Shown: one piece after another, positions 24,926 through 32,166 of the stretch | How positions within the stretch are numbered: position 1 is the first letter of the stretch | Layout of the letters: each line of letters begins with the position of its first letter | IMG/VR virus record: IMGVR_UViG_3300046804_002293 | Coordinates: 1-38,643 of that record | Length of the DNA stretch: 38,643 nt | Reading direction: 5' to 3' (one strand) | Source of the DNA: a virus | Notes under the pieces: model-generated | Databases searched by the model: none | What the model was told of the DNA's origin: nothing | The model's input: only the letters and a program-made list of their open reading frames with translations | Made by a program: the position numbers and the translations under genes

Positions 24926-25294
24926 AACTACGAGCAGCCACGTCGGGAATGCGTAGGACAGTTTGTTGGAGGCCGGTTCTTTCACCCACCGGATCATGCG
25001 TAGCCCGATCAGCAGGCCCAGTCCTACCTGAGCGGCCTTCCACAGCATGATGATCGGGTTCCATGTCCACACGAACAGTGAGATGAACATCATCACCGGG
25101 AAGATGAAGAGCAGGTAGAACAGGATCGCCACCGAGGCCCGGTAGGCGTGGTCGACGGCGATTACTGGGGGCACCCCCTGAGTGCCCTGAGCCTTGGCAA
25201 CCCTGTAGGCGATGTCCGCTTGGGCCAGCCCCAGCGCTGCCTGTGTGGAAGCGCTTGGAAGCAATCCGTTCCGTTTGGCGTAGTTGATAGTCAT
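24863..25294 (-). CDS. Membrane protein
   Basis: 143 residues, leftward. The start is the ATG at 25294, with AAAGGAG about six bases upstream; the alternative ATG at 25315 has no good site. The N-terminal half is soluble (LPSASTQAALGLAQADIAYR). Residues ~55-85 (VAILFYLLFIFPVMMFISLF) and ~120-140 (LVVLGAFSIFMFFVFAIV) are hydrophobic, with a further short hydrophobic stretch in the middle, giving probably three transmembrane helices. It follows the VWA-domain gene in the same operon and could be its membrane partner. No family recognised. Confidence 0.75.
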   Translation of the reverse strand: MTINYAKRNGLLPSASTQAALGLAQADIAYRVAKAQGTQGVPPVIAVDHAYRASVAILFYLLFIFPVMMFISLFVWTWNPIIMLWKAAQVGLGLLIGLRMIRWVKEPASNKLSYAFPTWLLVVLGAFSIFMFFVFAIVKILSA

Positions 25295-25320
25295 ATCAAT
25301 CTCCTTTGGAGTCATCCCGA

Positions 25321-27417
25321 TCAGACGAGGCTGATCAGGATGTTCTCCAGTGCTTGAGGGATGTTGAGCAGGTCACCGATGGCGTACGCCTCGTCGGCAC
25401 CACGCTTGGAGGCCAACTGGTTGTCGGGCTGGAGGTCCTTGGAGTCGGACGAGTACCGGTCGTAGAAGAACAGCACCGAGTAGACGTTGGAGTGCTTCCA
25501 GTTCGACACCTTGATGCCGTCGTGGTTCCACACACCGTCGGTCATGACGATGACGAGGTGGGTCTTCTGAGGGCGCTCCTCGGAGAGGATCGAATTGAAC
25601 GCCGTGGTCGGGTCGGTACCACCGCCCGATCCGACGTAGGGGATGTACTCGGGGGAGTCCTGAGCCTCCCACAGCCGGTACCCGTTCTCGTTGAAGAGCG
25701 ACACGTCGCAGGAGATGCTGAGCCGGTCACAGGCAGCCTTCACGGCCCACGCTGCGGCCCCGAGTTCGTCGCCGGTACCCATCATCGATCCCGAGATGTC
25801 TAGGAACAGGGAGACGGCGAGGTCATGTCCGGGGTCACCGTCGTCGGTGTAGTTGCGGAAGACCTCAACGTCACCGGGCTGGCGGGTGCTGTACCGAAGC
25901 ACGTCCAGCACGCCCCGCCGCTGGCCGGTCTCCCAATGGGGAGCGCAGTCTTCGGTGGCGAGGAGGAAGGCCCGTTCGATGTCGTCCACGATGGCGAGGG
26001 CCTTGGAAGCGGCCTCCTCGTCGGTGCTGGAGGACACCTGTCCCCACTGAGGAAGCGCCCCGCTGTCGGTGGCGTGAGCCTCGTTCATGGCCTGAACGTC
26101 TTCGGACACCGCTTCGTCGTCCTTGAGTTCCTCAAGAGCGTCTTGGAGCGCTTCTCGGATGTCGTTCCTAGCCTTCCACTTGTCCTCGTAGGAGGAGTAC
26201 GACTCTTGGTCATCGTCGCCACCACCGGCACTCATCGAAGTCGACGAGGAGGAAGAGGAAGCCTCGGTCAGGCCCTGAGGCTGGTCGCCGGACTGGCCGC
26301 CTTCGTCGTCCTGCTCGTCGTTTCCGCTGCCCTGCTGGCCGCTGTTCTCCGGCTCGGTGCTGTCGCTCTTCGCCGGGATCGACTGCTGGGTCTTCTGACC
26401 GGTGTCAGCGATGCGCTGCTTGGTCTCCTCGGTACCCGAGGCAGCGTTGGAGGACCGTTCGAACGAACCGTGTGAGTCGGTCTGCCGGACGCTCATGTCA
26501 CCGAGGATGTCCATCATGCGGAGGACCGCTTTGACCATGTCGGTTGCCGTCGTGGCGACCATGTAGGAGACGATGGTCTTCTCCACATCGTCGGCAGTCC
26601 ACACCGGGGATTCCCACAGGGTGCGGGTGGAAGCACGAACCGTGTCGGGCAAGTAGTACCGACCAGCAGCCAGTGCCCACGAGGCGGGACCGCCGCCGTT
26701 GGCGCTTGAGACCATGTTCCGCATGACGAGGACGGTGAGGTAGGAGGAGATGTGGGGAGACTCCTCAACGAGGGCAGCCTCCATGCGCTGATCCTCCAGC
26801 AGGTTCCATGCCATCTGAAGGCGACCAATGTTGCCTCCCGCCCACGACAACGGGGTGTCCTCGGAGTCAAGGGCAGCGGGCTGAGCGATGGTCGACGGGA
26901 CGACGTAGCCCTCGGACCACGCTGCTGTCAGCAGTCCGTAGAACGGCACCGTGAAGAGGATGTGGCCGACCTCGTGGTAGAAGAGGCCACGGGTCTCTGC
27001 GGCGATCTGACGGAGTTCCTCGTCCGAGATGACCGTGTCTTCGACGCTGTCGCCGTAGTTCTTCTTCGACGTGAGGCGGTGGTCGTAGTTGACCGTGATC
27101 GACTTGAAGTCGGTGTAGGCGCTGATGCTGTGCGCCGGAGAGATAGACAGGGGAAGGCTGATACCCCATGAGTTCATGACCGCACGGAGTCGGGGCGTCA
27201 TGCCGTTGCTCACCATGTTCGTTCGGCGGTTTGTCTCACGGTCACGCTCACGACGGGCAGCGCTGGCGATCTCATGACGGGCATCTGCGAGCCGTCGGGC
27301 CTCACGCTCGGAGGCTTCACGAGCAAGGCGACGACGGGTGTTGCTGTGCGCTTGGCGAGCGACCTCGCTTGCCCATTGCTTCTTGCGTGGTTTGCGTGGC
27401 TTCGGTGTCGTAGTCAT
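25321..27417 (-). CDS. CobT-like protein: HExxH region plus VWA domain
   Basis: 698 residues from the ATG at 27417, directly after GGAGCCGCCCT; the open frame extends upstream through the promoter region and that part is not coding. The basic N-terminus (1-60) is a charged helix. HEVGH (148-152) forms a zincin-like site. The middle (~340-450) is Ser/Glu/Gln-rich and low-complexity. The C-terminus is a von Willebrand A domain with an intact MIDAS: LDISGS (D540, S542, S544), GGGTDP (T601) and MTDG (D627). The order matches CobT/'cobalamin biosynthesis protein CobT-VWA' relatives, which act with MoxR/CobS AAA+ ATPases as metal-insertion or protein-remodelling pairs. Its likely partner is the divergent AAA+ gene at 28050. 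Confidence 0.85.
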   Translation of the reverse strand: MTTTPKPRKPRKKQWASEVARQAHSNTRRRLAREASEREARRLADARHEIASAARRERDRETNRRTNMVSNGMTPRLRAVMNSWGISLPLSISPAHSISAYTDFKSITVNYDHRLTSKKNYGDSVEDTVISDEELRQIAAETRGLFYHEVGHILFTVPFYGLLTAAWSEGYVVPSTIAQPAALDSEDTPLSWAGGNIGRLQMAWNLLEDQRMEAALVEESPHISSYLTVLVMRNMVSSANGGGPASWALAAGRYYLPDTVRASTRTLWESPVWTADDVEKTIVSYMVATTATDMVKAVLRMMDILGDMSVRQTDSHGSFERSSNAASGTEETKQRIADTGQKTQQSIPAKSDSTEPENSGQQGSGNDEQDDEGGQSGDQPQGLTEASSSSSSTSMSAGGGDDDQESYSSYEDKWKARNDIREALQDALEELKDDEAVSEDVQAMNEAHATDSGALPQWGQVSSSTDEEAASKALAIVDDIERAFLLATEDCAPHWETGQRRGVLDVLRYSTRQPGDVEVFRNYTDDGDPGHDLAVSLFLDISGSMMGTGDELGAAAWAVKAACDRLSISCDVSLFNENGYRLWEAQDSPEYIPYVGSGGGTDPTTAFNSILSEERPQKTHLVIVMTDGVWNHDGIKVSNWKHSNVYSVLFFYDRYSSDSKDLQPDNQLASKRGADEAYAIGDLLNIPQALENILISLV

Positions 27418-27483
27418 AGGGCGGCTCCAGTGGGTGGGTTGATCAGACAAGGCAAGGATACGGGATGCTTGAGGTAGATGCAA
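27418..27483 (-). promoter_or_regulatory. Promoter P1 with start-associated sequence, for the VWA gene
   Basis: Read leftward: TTGCAT (27478-27483), 17 bp, TATCCT (27455-27460), leader with TCTGATCAACC, and GGAGCCGCCCT (27418-27428) touching the ATG. The -35 begins one base after the upstream gene's stop. It belongs to the seven-member promoter family of the right block. Confidence 0.8.
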
Positions 27484-27705
27484 CTACTTCTTCAAGTCGG
27501 GCTTCTTGCGGCGGTAGATGGGTCGACACCGGTCAGCGGTGAATGAGCGAAACATCGCCTTCCCGTTCGATCCTCCGAAGACGGTCACGTCTCCGTTGTC
27601 GTGCACCTTCTTGAAGAGGAATCGTCCTCGTTCGTTCTTAACCTTGATCTCGGTGTCGATCTCAACGGTCGACCAGTCGATCTTCTTCTCAGGGTTCGTT
27701 GCCAT
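27484..27705 (-). CDS. Small basic hypothetical protein
   Basis: 73 residues, leftward, from ATG 27705 preceded by the start-associated sequence GGAGCCGCCTT (27706-27716). Lys/Arg-rich with a beta-strand-like core (RFLFKKVHDNGDVTVFGG ... FRSFTADRC), like small SH3-like or nucleic-acid-binding folds. It precedes the VWA gene, which has its own promoter. Function unknown. Confidence 0.7.
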   Translation of the reverse strand: MATNPEKKIDWSTVEIDTEIKVKNERGRFLFKKVHDNGDVTVFGGSNGKAMFRSFTADRCRPIYRRKKPDLKK

Positions 27706-27853
27706 AAGGCGGCTCCTTCAAGGGGTAGGGAGTAATGACGGGGGAAACAGTACACCATGCGTCAAGTGCTCGGTTTCTATTACTCACTGCAAACGTGCAA
27801 TCTAGCCATATTTCTATTGCGTTATTGAAAGGTTTGGCCGAAGTTCGATTGCT
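27706..27853. other. Intergenic region upstream of the small leftward gene
   Basis: A 148-base AT-richer stretch between the leftward gene and the intergenic repeat. Apart from the start-associated sequence at its left end I see no -35/-10 pair meeting the family pattern; candidates such as TTGACG (leftward) lack a correctly spaced -10. It presumably carries the promoter of the 27484-27705 gene. Confidence 0.4.
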
Positions 27854-27951
27854 CTCAGATCGCCTGAGAGACATTCGGTGGGGTGGTTGTAGCCGGGAGA
27901 GCCTCAAATCGATTACAGGGCCACACAGGGGGCAATGAGACGAAATCCTTG
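27854..27951 (-). repeat. Intergenic repeat, copy A (inverted orientation)
   Basis: Read leftward, this 98-base stretch matches copy B (35748-35845) at its start (CAAGGATTTCGTCTCATTG then CCCCCTGT), middle (TACAACCACCCCACC) and end (CAGGCGATCTGAG), with a variable part between. No ORF. It lies between divergent genes, upstream of the leftward one. Confidence 0.85.
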
Positions 27952-27979
27952 ATTGACGAAAGAAATCCGAAATTACGTA

Positions 27980-28049
27980 TTGCAATTGTCGCAAGCATCC
28001 CGTATCTTCGTCATCGTCTGATCAACCAAGCCCCAACAGGAGCCGCCTT
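27980..28049 (+). promoter_or_regulatory. Promoter P2 with start-associated sequence, for the AAA+ gene
   Basis: TTGCAA (27980-27985), 17 bp, TATCTT (28003-28008), leader with GTCTGATCAACC, then GGAGCCGCCTT (28039-28049) touching ATG 28050. The spacer holds the shared GCAAGCATCCCG. Confidence 0.85.
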
Positions 28050-29294
28050 ATGACTACCAAGACCAGCAAGATGCAGCCCGGTGACACCTACGTCGTGACC
28101 GGTGGAAAGTTGAAGGGTCGCACGGTGACCGTCGTGGACCCAACCATCTTCCCCGACACCGACATGGTTCGCCGTCGCAAGATCACCGTCGACTTCAACG
28201 GAGAGCACGTCTACCTGCTTCCCCGTTTGCTGGAGTCGCCGTCGACCTACAACGCTCAGCCCAGCAACGTGGTCTCGCTGCCGCCTCAGGGCTACAGCGT
28301 CCCCCACCCGACCGAGGCCAACGAGCGCATCGTCATCCCCGGCAACATCACCGATGTGAACGATCCACGCCTTGACCCGTGGCGACCGGACCCGTCGATC
28401 CTCAAGGGCTACGTCAGCCGTAACGTCCCCAACGGTCAGAGCGACACGGACTTCCTGCTGTCGTTCTACGACAAGAAGGACAACGTGCTGCTCGTCGGTG
28501 ACACGCAGGCCGGAAAGACGCTGCTCGTGCAGGTGCTCGCAGTGCTCGCCGGTAAGCGCACCGCTTCGGGCAAGCCGCTCCCCGTGTTCACCCTCTCCGG
28601 GTCGAACGGTGTGACCGACTTCGACCTGTTCGGTCAGCCCACCGCCTTCACGACCCCCGACGGTCAGGAGCGCCTCGTGTGGCTCCCCGGTGTCTGCGAT
28701 CTCGCAGCCCGAGCCGGTGGTGTGCTCTACCTTGACGAGGTCAACATGATGCCCGAGCGGGTCACGTCGTCCCTCCATCCCCTGACCGACCACCGCCGTG
28801 CGTTCGTCAACCGTCAGCGTGCGGTGCGCTTCGAACACGAGGGCACCGAGGTGTTCATGCCCGACGTGGTCAACGCCAGCGACGACCTGTGGATCGTCGG
28901 CACCATGAACCCCGGCTACAAGGGTGCTGGCAGCCTCAACGAGGCGTTCACCAACCGGTTCCGCTGGATTCCGTGGGGCTACGACGAGGCCGTGGAGAAG
29001 AAACTGATCCCGAGCGCCAGCGTGCGCCTGCTGGGTCAGGCACTCCGTGAGGCCCGCAGTGGTCGGTCGATCACGACTCCGGTCGGCACGTCGGCGCTCA
29101 GCCGCCTGTGCGAGGACGTGGAGGTCTACGGGGTCGACACGGCTCTGTGGATGTTCAAGGCCATGTTCTCCCCGCAGGAGCAGCCCAAGGTGGAGGCCAT
29201 CATCCAAGACCGGTCGATCACGATGCTGCTCAACGACGAGCAGGTCGCCAAGAATGGACCGGCTCCGACCATCGACCCGGTCGAACCGTTCTGA
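28050..29294 (+). CDS. CobS/MoxR-like AAA+ ATPase
   Basis: 414 residues. After an N-terminal ~110-residue region (a beta-rich part GDTYVVTGGKLKGRTVTVVD) comes an AAA+ core: Walker A GDTQAGKT (150-157), Walker B LYLDEVN (228-234, D229/E230), sensor 1-like GTMNPGYKGAG and Arg-finger-like FTNRFRW. Between Walker A and B lies SGSNGVTDFDLFGQPTAF, the CobS/MoxR-type pattern, and the gene pairs with the VWA-domain gene encoded divergently. Such ATPases act as rings, moving a VWA partner or its client. In phages these pairs are not understood. Strongly G+C-rich codon use. Confidence 0.88.
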   Translation: MTTKTSKMQPGDTYVVTGGKLKGRTVTVVDPTIFPDTDMVRRRKITVDFNGEHVYLLPRLLESPSTYNAQPSNVVSLPPQGYSVPHPTEANERIVIPGNITDVNDPRLDPWRPDPSILKGYVSRNVPNGQSDTDFLLSFYDKKDNVLLVGDTQAGKTLLVQVLAVLAGKRTASGKPLPVFTLSGSNGVTDFDLFGQPTAFTTPDGQERLVWLPGVCDLAARAGGVLYLDEVNMMPERVTSSLHPLTDHRRAFVNRQRAVRFEHEGTEVFMPDVVNASDDLWIVGTMNPGYKGAGSLNEAFTNRFRWIPWGYDEAVEKKLIPSASVRLLGQALREARSGRSITTPVGTSALSRLCEDVEVYGVDTALWMFKAMFSPQEQPKVEAIIQDRSITMLLNDEQVAKNGPAPTIDPVEPF

Positions 29295-29308
29295 TCAGAC
29301 ATCAGACA

Positions 29309-29341
29309 GGAGGGGAGGGGGCCACGGCTCCCTCCCTCTCC
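29309..29341 (+). terminator. G/C-rich hairpin downstream of the AAA+ gene
   Basis: A purine run (GGAGGGGAGGGGG) pairs with the pyrimidine run CTCCCTCCCTCTCC around a short GCCACGG loop. There is no T-tract after it; it may be a weak terminator or a barrier between this gene and the next. TCTGATCAGA (29290-29299), a perfect 10-base palindrome, covers the stop codon. Confidence 0.45.
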
Positions 29342-29354
29342 TGAGAGGAGATAC

Positions 29355-29591
29355 ATGACCACTGTTCTATCGACACCGATCTACGGCTACGAGGTGATCC
29401 TCGTGACATGCGGGCCTGACTGCCCGACCTGTACGAAGGTCACCTACGAGGCTGCGGAAACAGCATGGGTCGCCAATGCCAGCAAGGCGCTGTCGACTCT
29501 CTACCTGACCGACGATGACGGCAACATCGTTCGGCACGAAGTACTAGTCCACCAAGTCTGCGAGTACGTCGCAGACGACTCACCTTTCTGA
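29355..29591 (+). CDS. Small Cys-containing hypothetical protein
   Basis: 78 residues after the AAA+ gene with a GAGAGGAG ribosome site. It contains CGPDCPTC (possible metal site) and alternating helical and beta segments (YLTDDDGNIVRHEVLVHQ). No domain recognised; co-expression with the ATPase is likely. Confidence 0.65.
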   Translation: MTTVLSTPIYGYEVILVTCGPDCPTCTKVTYEAAETAWVANASKALSTLYLTDDDGNIVRHEVLVHQVCEYVADDSPF

Positions 29592-29602
29592 GGAGCCGCC
29601 TT
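29592..29602 (+). promoter_or_regulatory. Start-associated sequence without upstream promoter
   Basis: GGAGCCGCCTT immediately precedes ATG 29603, identical to other members of the set, but no TTGCAA-N17-TAYCCT promoter is seen upstream; here the element appears to serve translation only, in an operon with the preceding gene. Confidence 0.8.
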
Positions 29603-30112
29603 ATGGAAACCATCGAATCACCCGCACCTAAGCGCCGTGGCGCTAAGCCAAAGGACGAACGAAACCGTCAGATGGCTGCCGATTACGACGCCGGTATGTC
29701 ACTGTCCGATCTTGCATCGAAGTACTCGCTCAAGGAGTCCAGCGTCAGGATCATGATCATGCAGTTTCGACGCAACGGTCTTGTGCAGCGTCCAGCACCA
29801 CGTCGGTCGCTACAAAACGTCGAACGAAACGCTGAGATCGTCAGCCTGTACGAGGCCGGTGGCATCACCCTTCGTCAGTTGGCTGACAAGTACGGCATGA
29901 CACCGGTCAACGTCGGCAGCATCGTCCGAGACCACGCCATGCGAAAGCAGGCGTCTCTCACCGAGCCGCTCGTGACCATCACGATCAAACGAACGGACGC
30001 CGAGCGCTTCCTCAAGAACCGACCAGCCGATGCTGAGTTCCGTGGGCAGTCCGGTCTGCCTTACGACATCGTGCCGATCTACGAGGCGCTCAAGGACGCC
30101 CTGTCTCAGTGA
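29603..30112 (+). CDS. Tandem helix-turn-helix DNA-binding protein
   Basis: 169 residues with two similar HTH units: GMSLSDLASKYSLKESSVRI (about 31-50) and GITLRQLADKYGMTPVNVGS (about 85-106), each preceded by an Arg-rich or acidic helix. They resemble recombinase-HTH or sigma-region-4-like units in tandem. The C-terminal ~50 residues have a beta-rich VTITIKRTDAERFL region. Most likely a transcriptional regulator of the right block; a good candidate for binding the repeated promoters, but this is inference. Convergent with the next gene, which ends one base away. Confidence 0.8.
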   Translation: METIESPAPKRRGAKPKDERNRQMAADYDAGMSLSDLASKYSLKESSVRIMIMQFRRNGLVQRPAPRRSLQNVERNAEIVSLYEAGGITLRQLADKYGMTPVNVGSIVRDHAMRKQASLTEPLVTITIKRTDAERFLKNRPADAEFRGQSGLPYDIVPIYEALKDALSQ

Positions 30113-30337
30113 CTACGAGCCAGCGGCACGATAACGAGGGCGGGGGTCCTTGCCGGGAGTTGTACGACATACGGCAGGGTTCCCGCTTCCTCGGATTAGG
30201 CGAGCGCCCTTCTCCTTCGGGTCGCAGATGGCTCCACCACGCACGTACTTGATTGCCTTCTTGTCGTCGTCGTCTTTCTTCTTCGCAGCAGACTTCGACG
30301 CTGGTTTCTTCGCTGGTGACTTCTTATTGGCGGCCAT
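30113..30337 (-). CDS. Small Lys-rich protein, probable leaderless mRNA
   Basis: 74 residues, leftward, from ATG 30337. The N-terminal third is an Ala/Lys-rich, histone H1-like stretch (AANKKSPAKKPASKSAAKKK), then acidic residues and a small C-terminal part with two cysteines (GAICDPKEKG ... NPAVCRT). It may bind DNA. No ribosome site lies before the ATG, but a -10-like TATCCT ends six bases upstream (see next entry). In-frame ATGs further upstream (30358, 30376) also lack ribosome sites. Confidence 0.65.
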   Translation of the reverse strand: MAANKKSPAKKPASKSAAKKKDDDDKKAIKYVRGGAICDPKEKGARLIRGSGNPAVCRTTPGKDPRPRYRAAGS

Positions 30338-30343
30338 CTCATA

Positions 30344-30373
30344 AGGATATCGATACATGGGTGATATGACCAA
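30344..30373 (-). promoter_or_regulatory. Candidate leaderless promoter
   Basis: Leftward TTGGTC (30368-30373), 18 bp, TATCCT (30344-30349) in the context TCGATATCCT. The -10 ends six bases before ATG 30337, so transcription should start at or near the A of the start codon. Confidence 0.5.
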
Positions 30374-30674
30374 CAACCCCTATGACCACAGCCCGTACGA
30401 CTACAACCCGTACGACCGCTACATCAAACGCAGCAACCCTTACGAGGACTCAACACGTTCTCCTCGCAAACGAAAGCCGGACAAGGACGCTGTCATAAGC
30501 GGGCCAACAGGTCCCAGCAAGTACAACGCTTATGAGAAACCCCTAACCATCGAACCTCAGTGGGACGAACTGGTGCGGTTGTGGAACACGCTTCACGAGT
30601 CGGGATGGGACGTGGACGAGATCGCAGAGGCGCTTTACTACGCCATGCAAGAGATGATTGAGGGGAAGAGGTAG
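30357..30674 (+). CDS. Hypothetical protein with NPYD repeats
   Basis: 105 residues from ATG 30357 (AAGGAT upstream); divergent from the Lys-rich gene with only 19 bases between starts. The N-terminus carries a Tyr/Pro repeat (NPYDHSPYDYNPYDRY and SNPYED), followed by a basic stretch and an acidic helix (LVRLWNTLHESGWDVDEIAE). No recognised function. Followed by the WhiB gene after nine bases. Confidence 0.65.
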   Translation: MGDMTNNPYDHSPYDYNPYDRYIKRSNPYEDSTRSPRKRKPDKDAVISGPTGPSKYNAYEKPLTIEPQWDELVRLWNTLHESGWDVDEIAEALYYAMQEMIEGKR

Positions 30675-30683
30675 GCTGCTCCG

Positions 30684-30971
30684 ATGCCAACTAGGGGAAC
30701 CGACAGAAACGGCACAGACATCTTCGATCTGATTGCCGACATTGTTGTTGCAAGAGAAGAGAAATGGCGACAGAACGCTGCATGTCGTGGGGCAAACATC
30801 GAACTCTTCTTCCCGAAGCAAACAATACCGTCCGGTCTGATGGAAGCACGGAAGTACTGCGACTCGTGCACCGTGCAGAAAGAGTGCCGCAGCGAATGGG
30901 AGAAGTTACCGAGCGCTATGCAGCGCCACGGCATATGGTTCGGGAGTATCGATAGAGACCGAAGGCTCTAG
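30684..30971 (+). CDS. whiB: WhiB-family iron-sulfur regulator
   Basis: 95 residues. Four cysteines in the WhiB arrangement: AACRGAN, then CDSCTVQKEC (CxxC...C), with the downstream turn GIWFGSID in place of the usual G-(V/I)-W-G-G. WhiB proteins bind a [4Fe-4S] cluster and the principal sigma factor and are restricted to actinobacteria and their phages, the best host clue here. Phage WhiB proteins can shut down host genes or stop superinfection. Its TAG overlaps the opposing gene's stop at CTAG (30968-30971). Confidence 0.9.
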   Translation: MPTRGTDRNGTDIFDLIADIVVAREEKWRQNAACRGANIELFFPKQTIPSGLMEARKYCDSCTVQKECRSEWEKLPSAMQRHGIWFGSIDRDRRL

Positions 30972-31147
30972 TCGTCGCTGCTGTGCCGCTTCGGTTTGTC
31001 GTGAGTCCGAAGAGGATCGCCATACGACAACCGGAAGCGCTTCTTCCCGGCCTTGGTTCCCGACACAGTCTCACGCTCTCCCGTCAACGGGTTCAATCGG
31101 GTGCGCTGCCCGGAGCGGACTCCTGTGCCTTTCTTTCCTTTGCCCAT
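30968..31147 (-). CDS. Small basic protein, probable leaderless mRNA
   Basis: 59 residues, leftward, from ATG 31147 (an in-frame ATG at 31252 sits inside promoter P3 and was discarded). Rich in Lys, Arg and Gly (MGKGKKGTGVRSGQRTRLNP). No ribosome site, but a TATCCT box ends eight bases before the ATG, as in the gene at 30337. Function unknown. Convergent with whiB. Confidence 0.6.
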   Translation of the reverse strand: MGKGKKGTGVRSGQRTRLNPLTGERETVSGTKAGKKRFRLSYGDPLRTHDKPKRHSSDD

Positions 31148-31155
31148 GAAAGACA

Positions 31156-31185
31156 AGGATATCGAAGGCGTTTCGGCGCTGTCCA
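31156..31185 (-). promoter_or_regulatory. Candidate leaderless promoter
   Basis: Leftward TGGACA (31180-31185), 18 bp, TATCCT (31156-31161) in the context TCGATATCCT, like the element before 30337. Only eight bases separate it from ATG 31147. Confidence 0.5.
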
Positions 31186-31194
31186 CGTTGGTAC

Positions 31195-31263
31195 TTGCAA
31201 CTGTCACAAGCATCCCGTACCCTTTCATCGTCTGATCAACCAAGCCCCACAAGGAGCCGCCCT
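31195..31263 (+). promoter_or_regulatory. Promoter P3 with start-associated sequence
   Basis: TTGCAA (31195-31200), 17 bp, TACCCT (31218-31223), leader with GTCTGATCAACC, GGAGCCGCCCT (31253-31263). Includes the imperfect palindrome CTTGCAACTGTCACAAG across the -35. Back-to-back with the leftward promoter at 31156-31185. Confidence 0.85.
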
Positions 31264-31740
31264 ATGAAGACCATGACCTACGACTGGAAGCAGGACGAGA
31301 ACGGTTTCACGGCAGAAGGATTCGCCGTCGAACTCCTCGCCGTGTGGAGCAACGACAGCGATGACCCTTTCGCATTCCCGTTCCACGCCGAGGTGTGGGC
31401 CGACGTAGATATGTCAGACCTCGTCTACTCCGGTGGGTTCCTCACCATCGATGCAGCGAAGTTGTGGTGCGAGTCCGTCGACCTTCAGTGCGTTGTCACT
31501 GAACTCCAATACTCGTCACTCAACGACGAGGCCAGCCATTCGACTCAGCCGACGTGCGCCTGTGGTTGCAGTGCACCGTGGACTGCCACCGATACCGACG
31601 AGTACTTGGACACGCACTTTGAATGCGAAGGTTGCGGTGACGACTACCCGATGGATGACGACTTGGTCGTGGAGCGCTGGACCACTCACGAGGGCACCGT
31701 GGTCGTCTACTTCTGCAAGTCATGCTCGGAGGACAAGTGA
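31264..31740 (+). CDS. Zinc-binding hypothetical protein
   Basis: 158 residues from ATG 31264. The N-terminal half (1-85) is a beta-rich domain (AEGFAVELLAVWSN ... FHAEVWADVDMS). The C-terminal half holds several Cys pairs (CACGCS, CEGCG, CKSC), a treble-clef-like zinc module. First gene behind promoter P3; its TGA overlaps the next ATG. Function unknown. Confidence 0.7.
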   Translation: MKTMTYDWKQDENGFTAEGFAVELLAVWSNDSDDPFAFPFHAEVWADVDMSDLVYSGGFLTIDAAKLWCESVDLQCVVTELQYSSLNDEASHSTQPTCACGCSAPWTATDTDEYLDTHFECEGCGDDYPMDDDLVVERWTTHEGTVVVYFCKSCSEDK

Positions 31741-32162
31741 TGCAGACGTTCCTCCCGTACGCATCATTCGAACAGAGCGCCGTTGTGCTGGATCGACAGC
31801 GCCTCGGCAAGCAGCGGGTCGAAGGACTGCAACTGCTGCGTGCTCTGTCCGGCATGACCAAGGGTTGGGTCAATCACCCGGCAGCGAAGATGTGGCGAGG
31901 TCACGAGTGGCTGCTGTTCGACTACACCCGCACGATCTGTTCTGAGTGGGTCATGCGTGGCTACACCGACACCTGCTACGCCAAGGTCACCGATCTAGCG
32001 AACGAGCACGGGTCGATGTGGGGAGACGTTGAACCCCTGTGGCTCGGTGTCGAAGCAGTCCACCTGTCCCACCGTTCGAACCTCGTCCGCAAGGCCCCGG
32101 ACCACTACGGCCCGCTGTTCCCGGACACACCTGACGACCTTCCGTACGTTTGGCCGTCATAG
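31740..32162 (+). CDS. MSMEG_6728-like protein (pyrimidine-dimer glycosylase-related)
   Basis: 140 residues from ATG 31740, overlapping the previous TGA. Reads MQTFLPYASFEQSAVVLD, RQRLGKQRVEGLQLLRAL and WVNHPAAKMWRGHEWLLFDY, the pattern of the MSMEG_6728 family, related to T4 endonuclease V-type pyrimidine dimer glycosylases (N-terminal Thr/Arg and LGKQR helices). It may protect phage DNA after UV damage; activity is not proved for this subgroup. Ends just before promoter P4. Confidence 0.75.
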   Translation: MQTFLPYASFEQSAVVLDRQRLGKQRVEGLQLLRALSGMTKGWVNHPAAKMWRGHEWLLFDYTRTICSEWVMRGYTDTCYAKVTDLANEHGSMWGDVEPLWLGVEAVHLSHRSNLVRKAPDHYGPLFPDTPDDLPYVWPS

Positions 32163-32166
32163 GTAC

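Noticed and set aside
24600-24950. Possibility that the window is an assembly chimera joined here
   Set aside because: Both sides look like actinophage, transcription converges here with a shared terminator as in a natural genome, and no broken gene is seen. It cannot be fully excluded without read coverage.
28011-29207. Long leftward ORF opposite the AAA+ gene
   Set aside because: Same antisense artefact; it covers promoter P2 and has no ribosome site or recognisable domain.
31085-31110. tRNA T-arm-like string GGTTCAATC
   Set aside because: No cloverleaf can be formed around it and it lies in the coding sequence of the small basic leftward gene.
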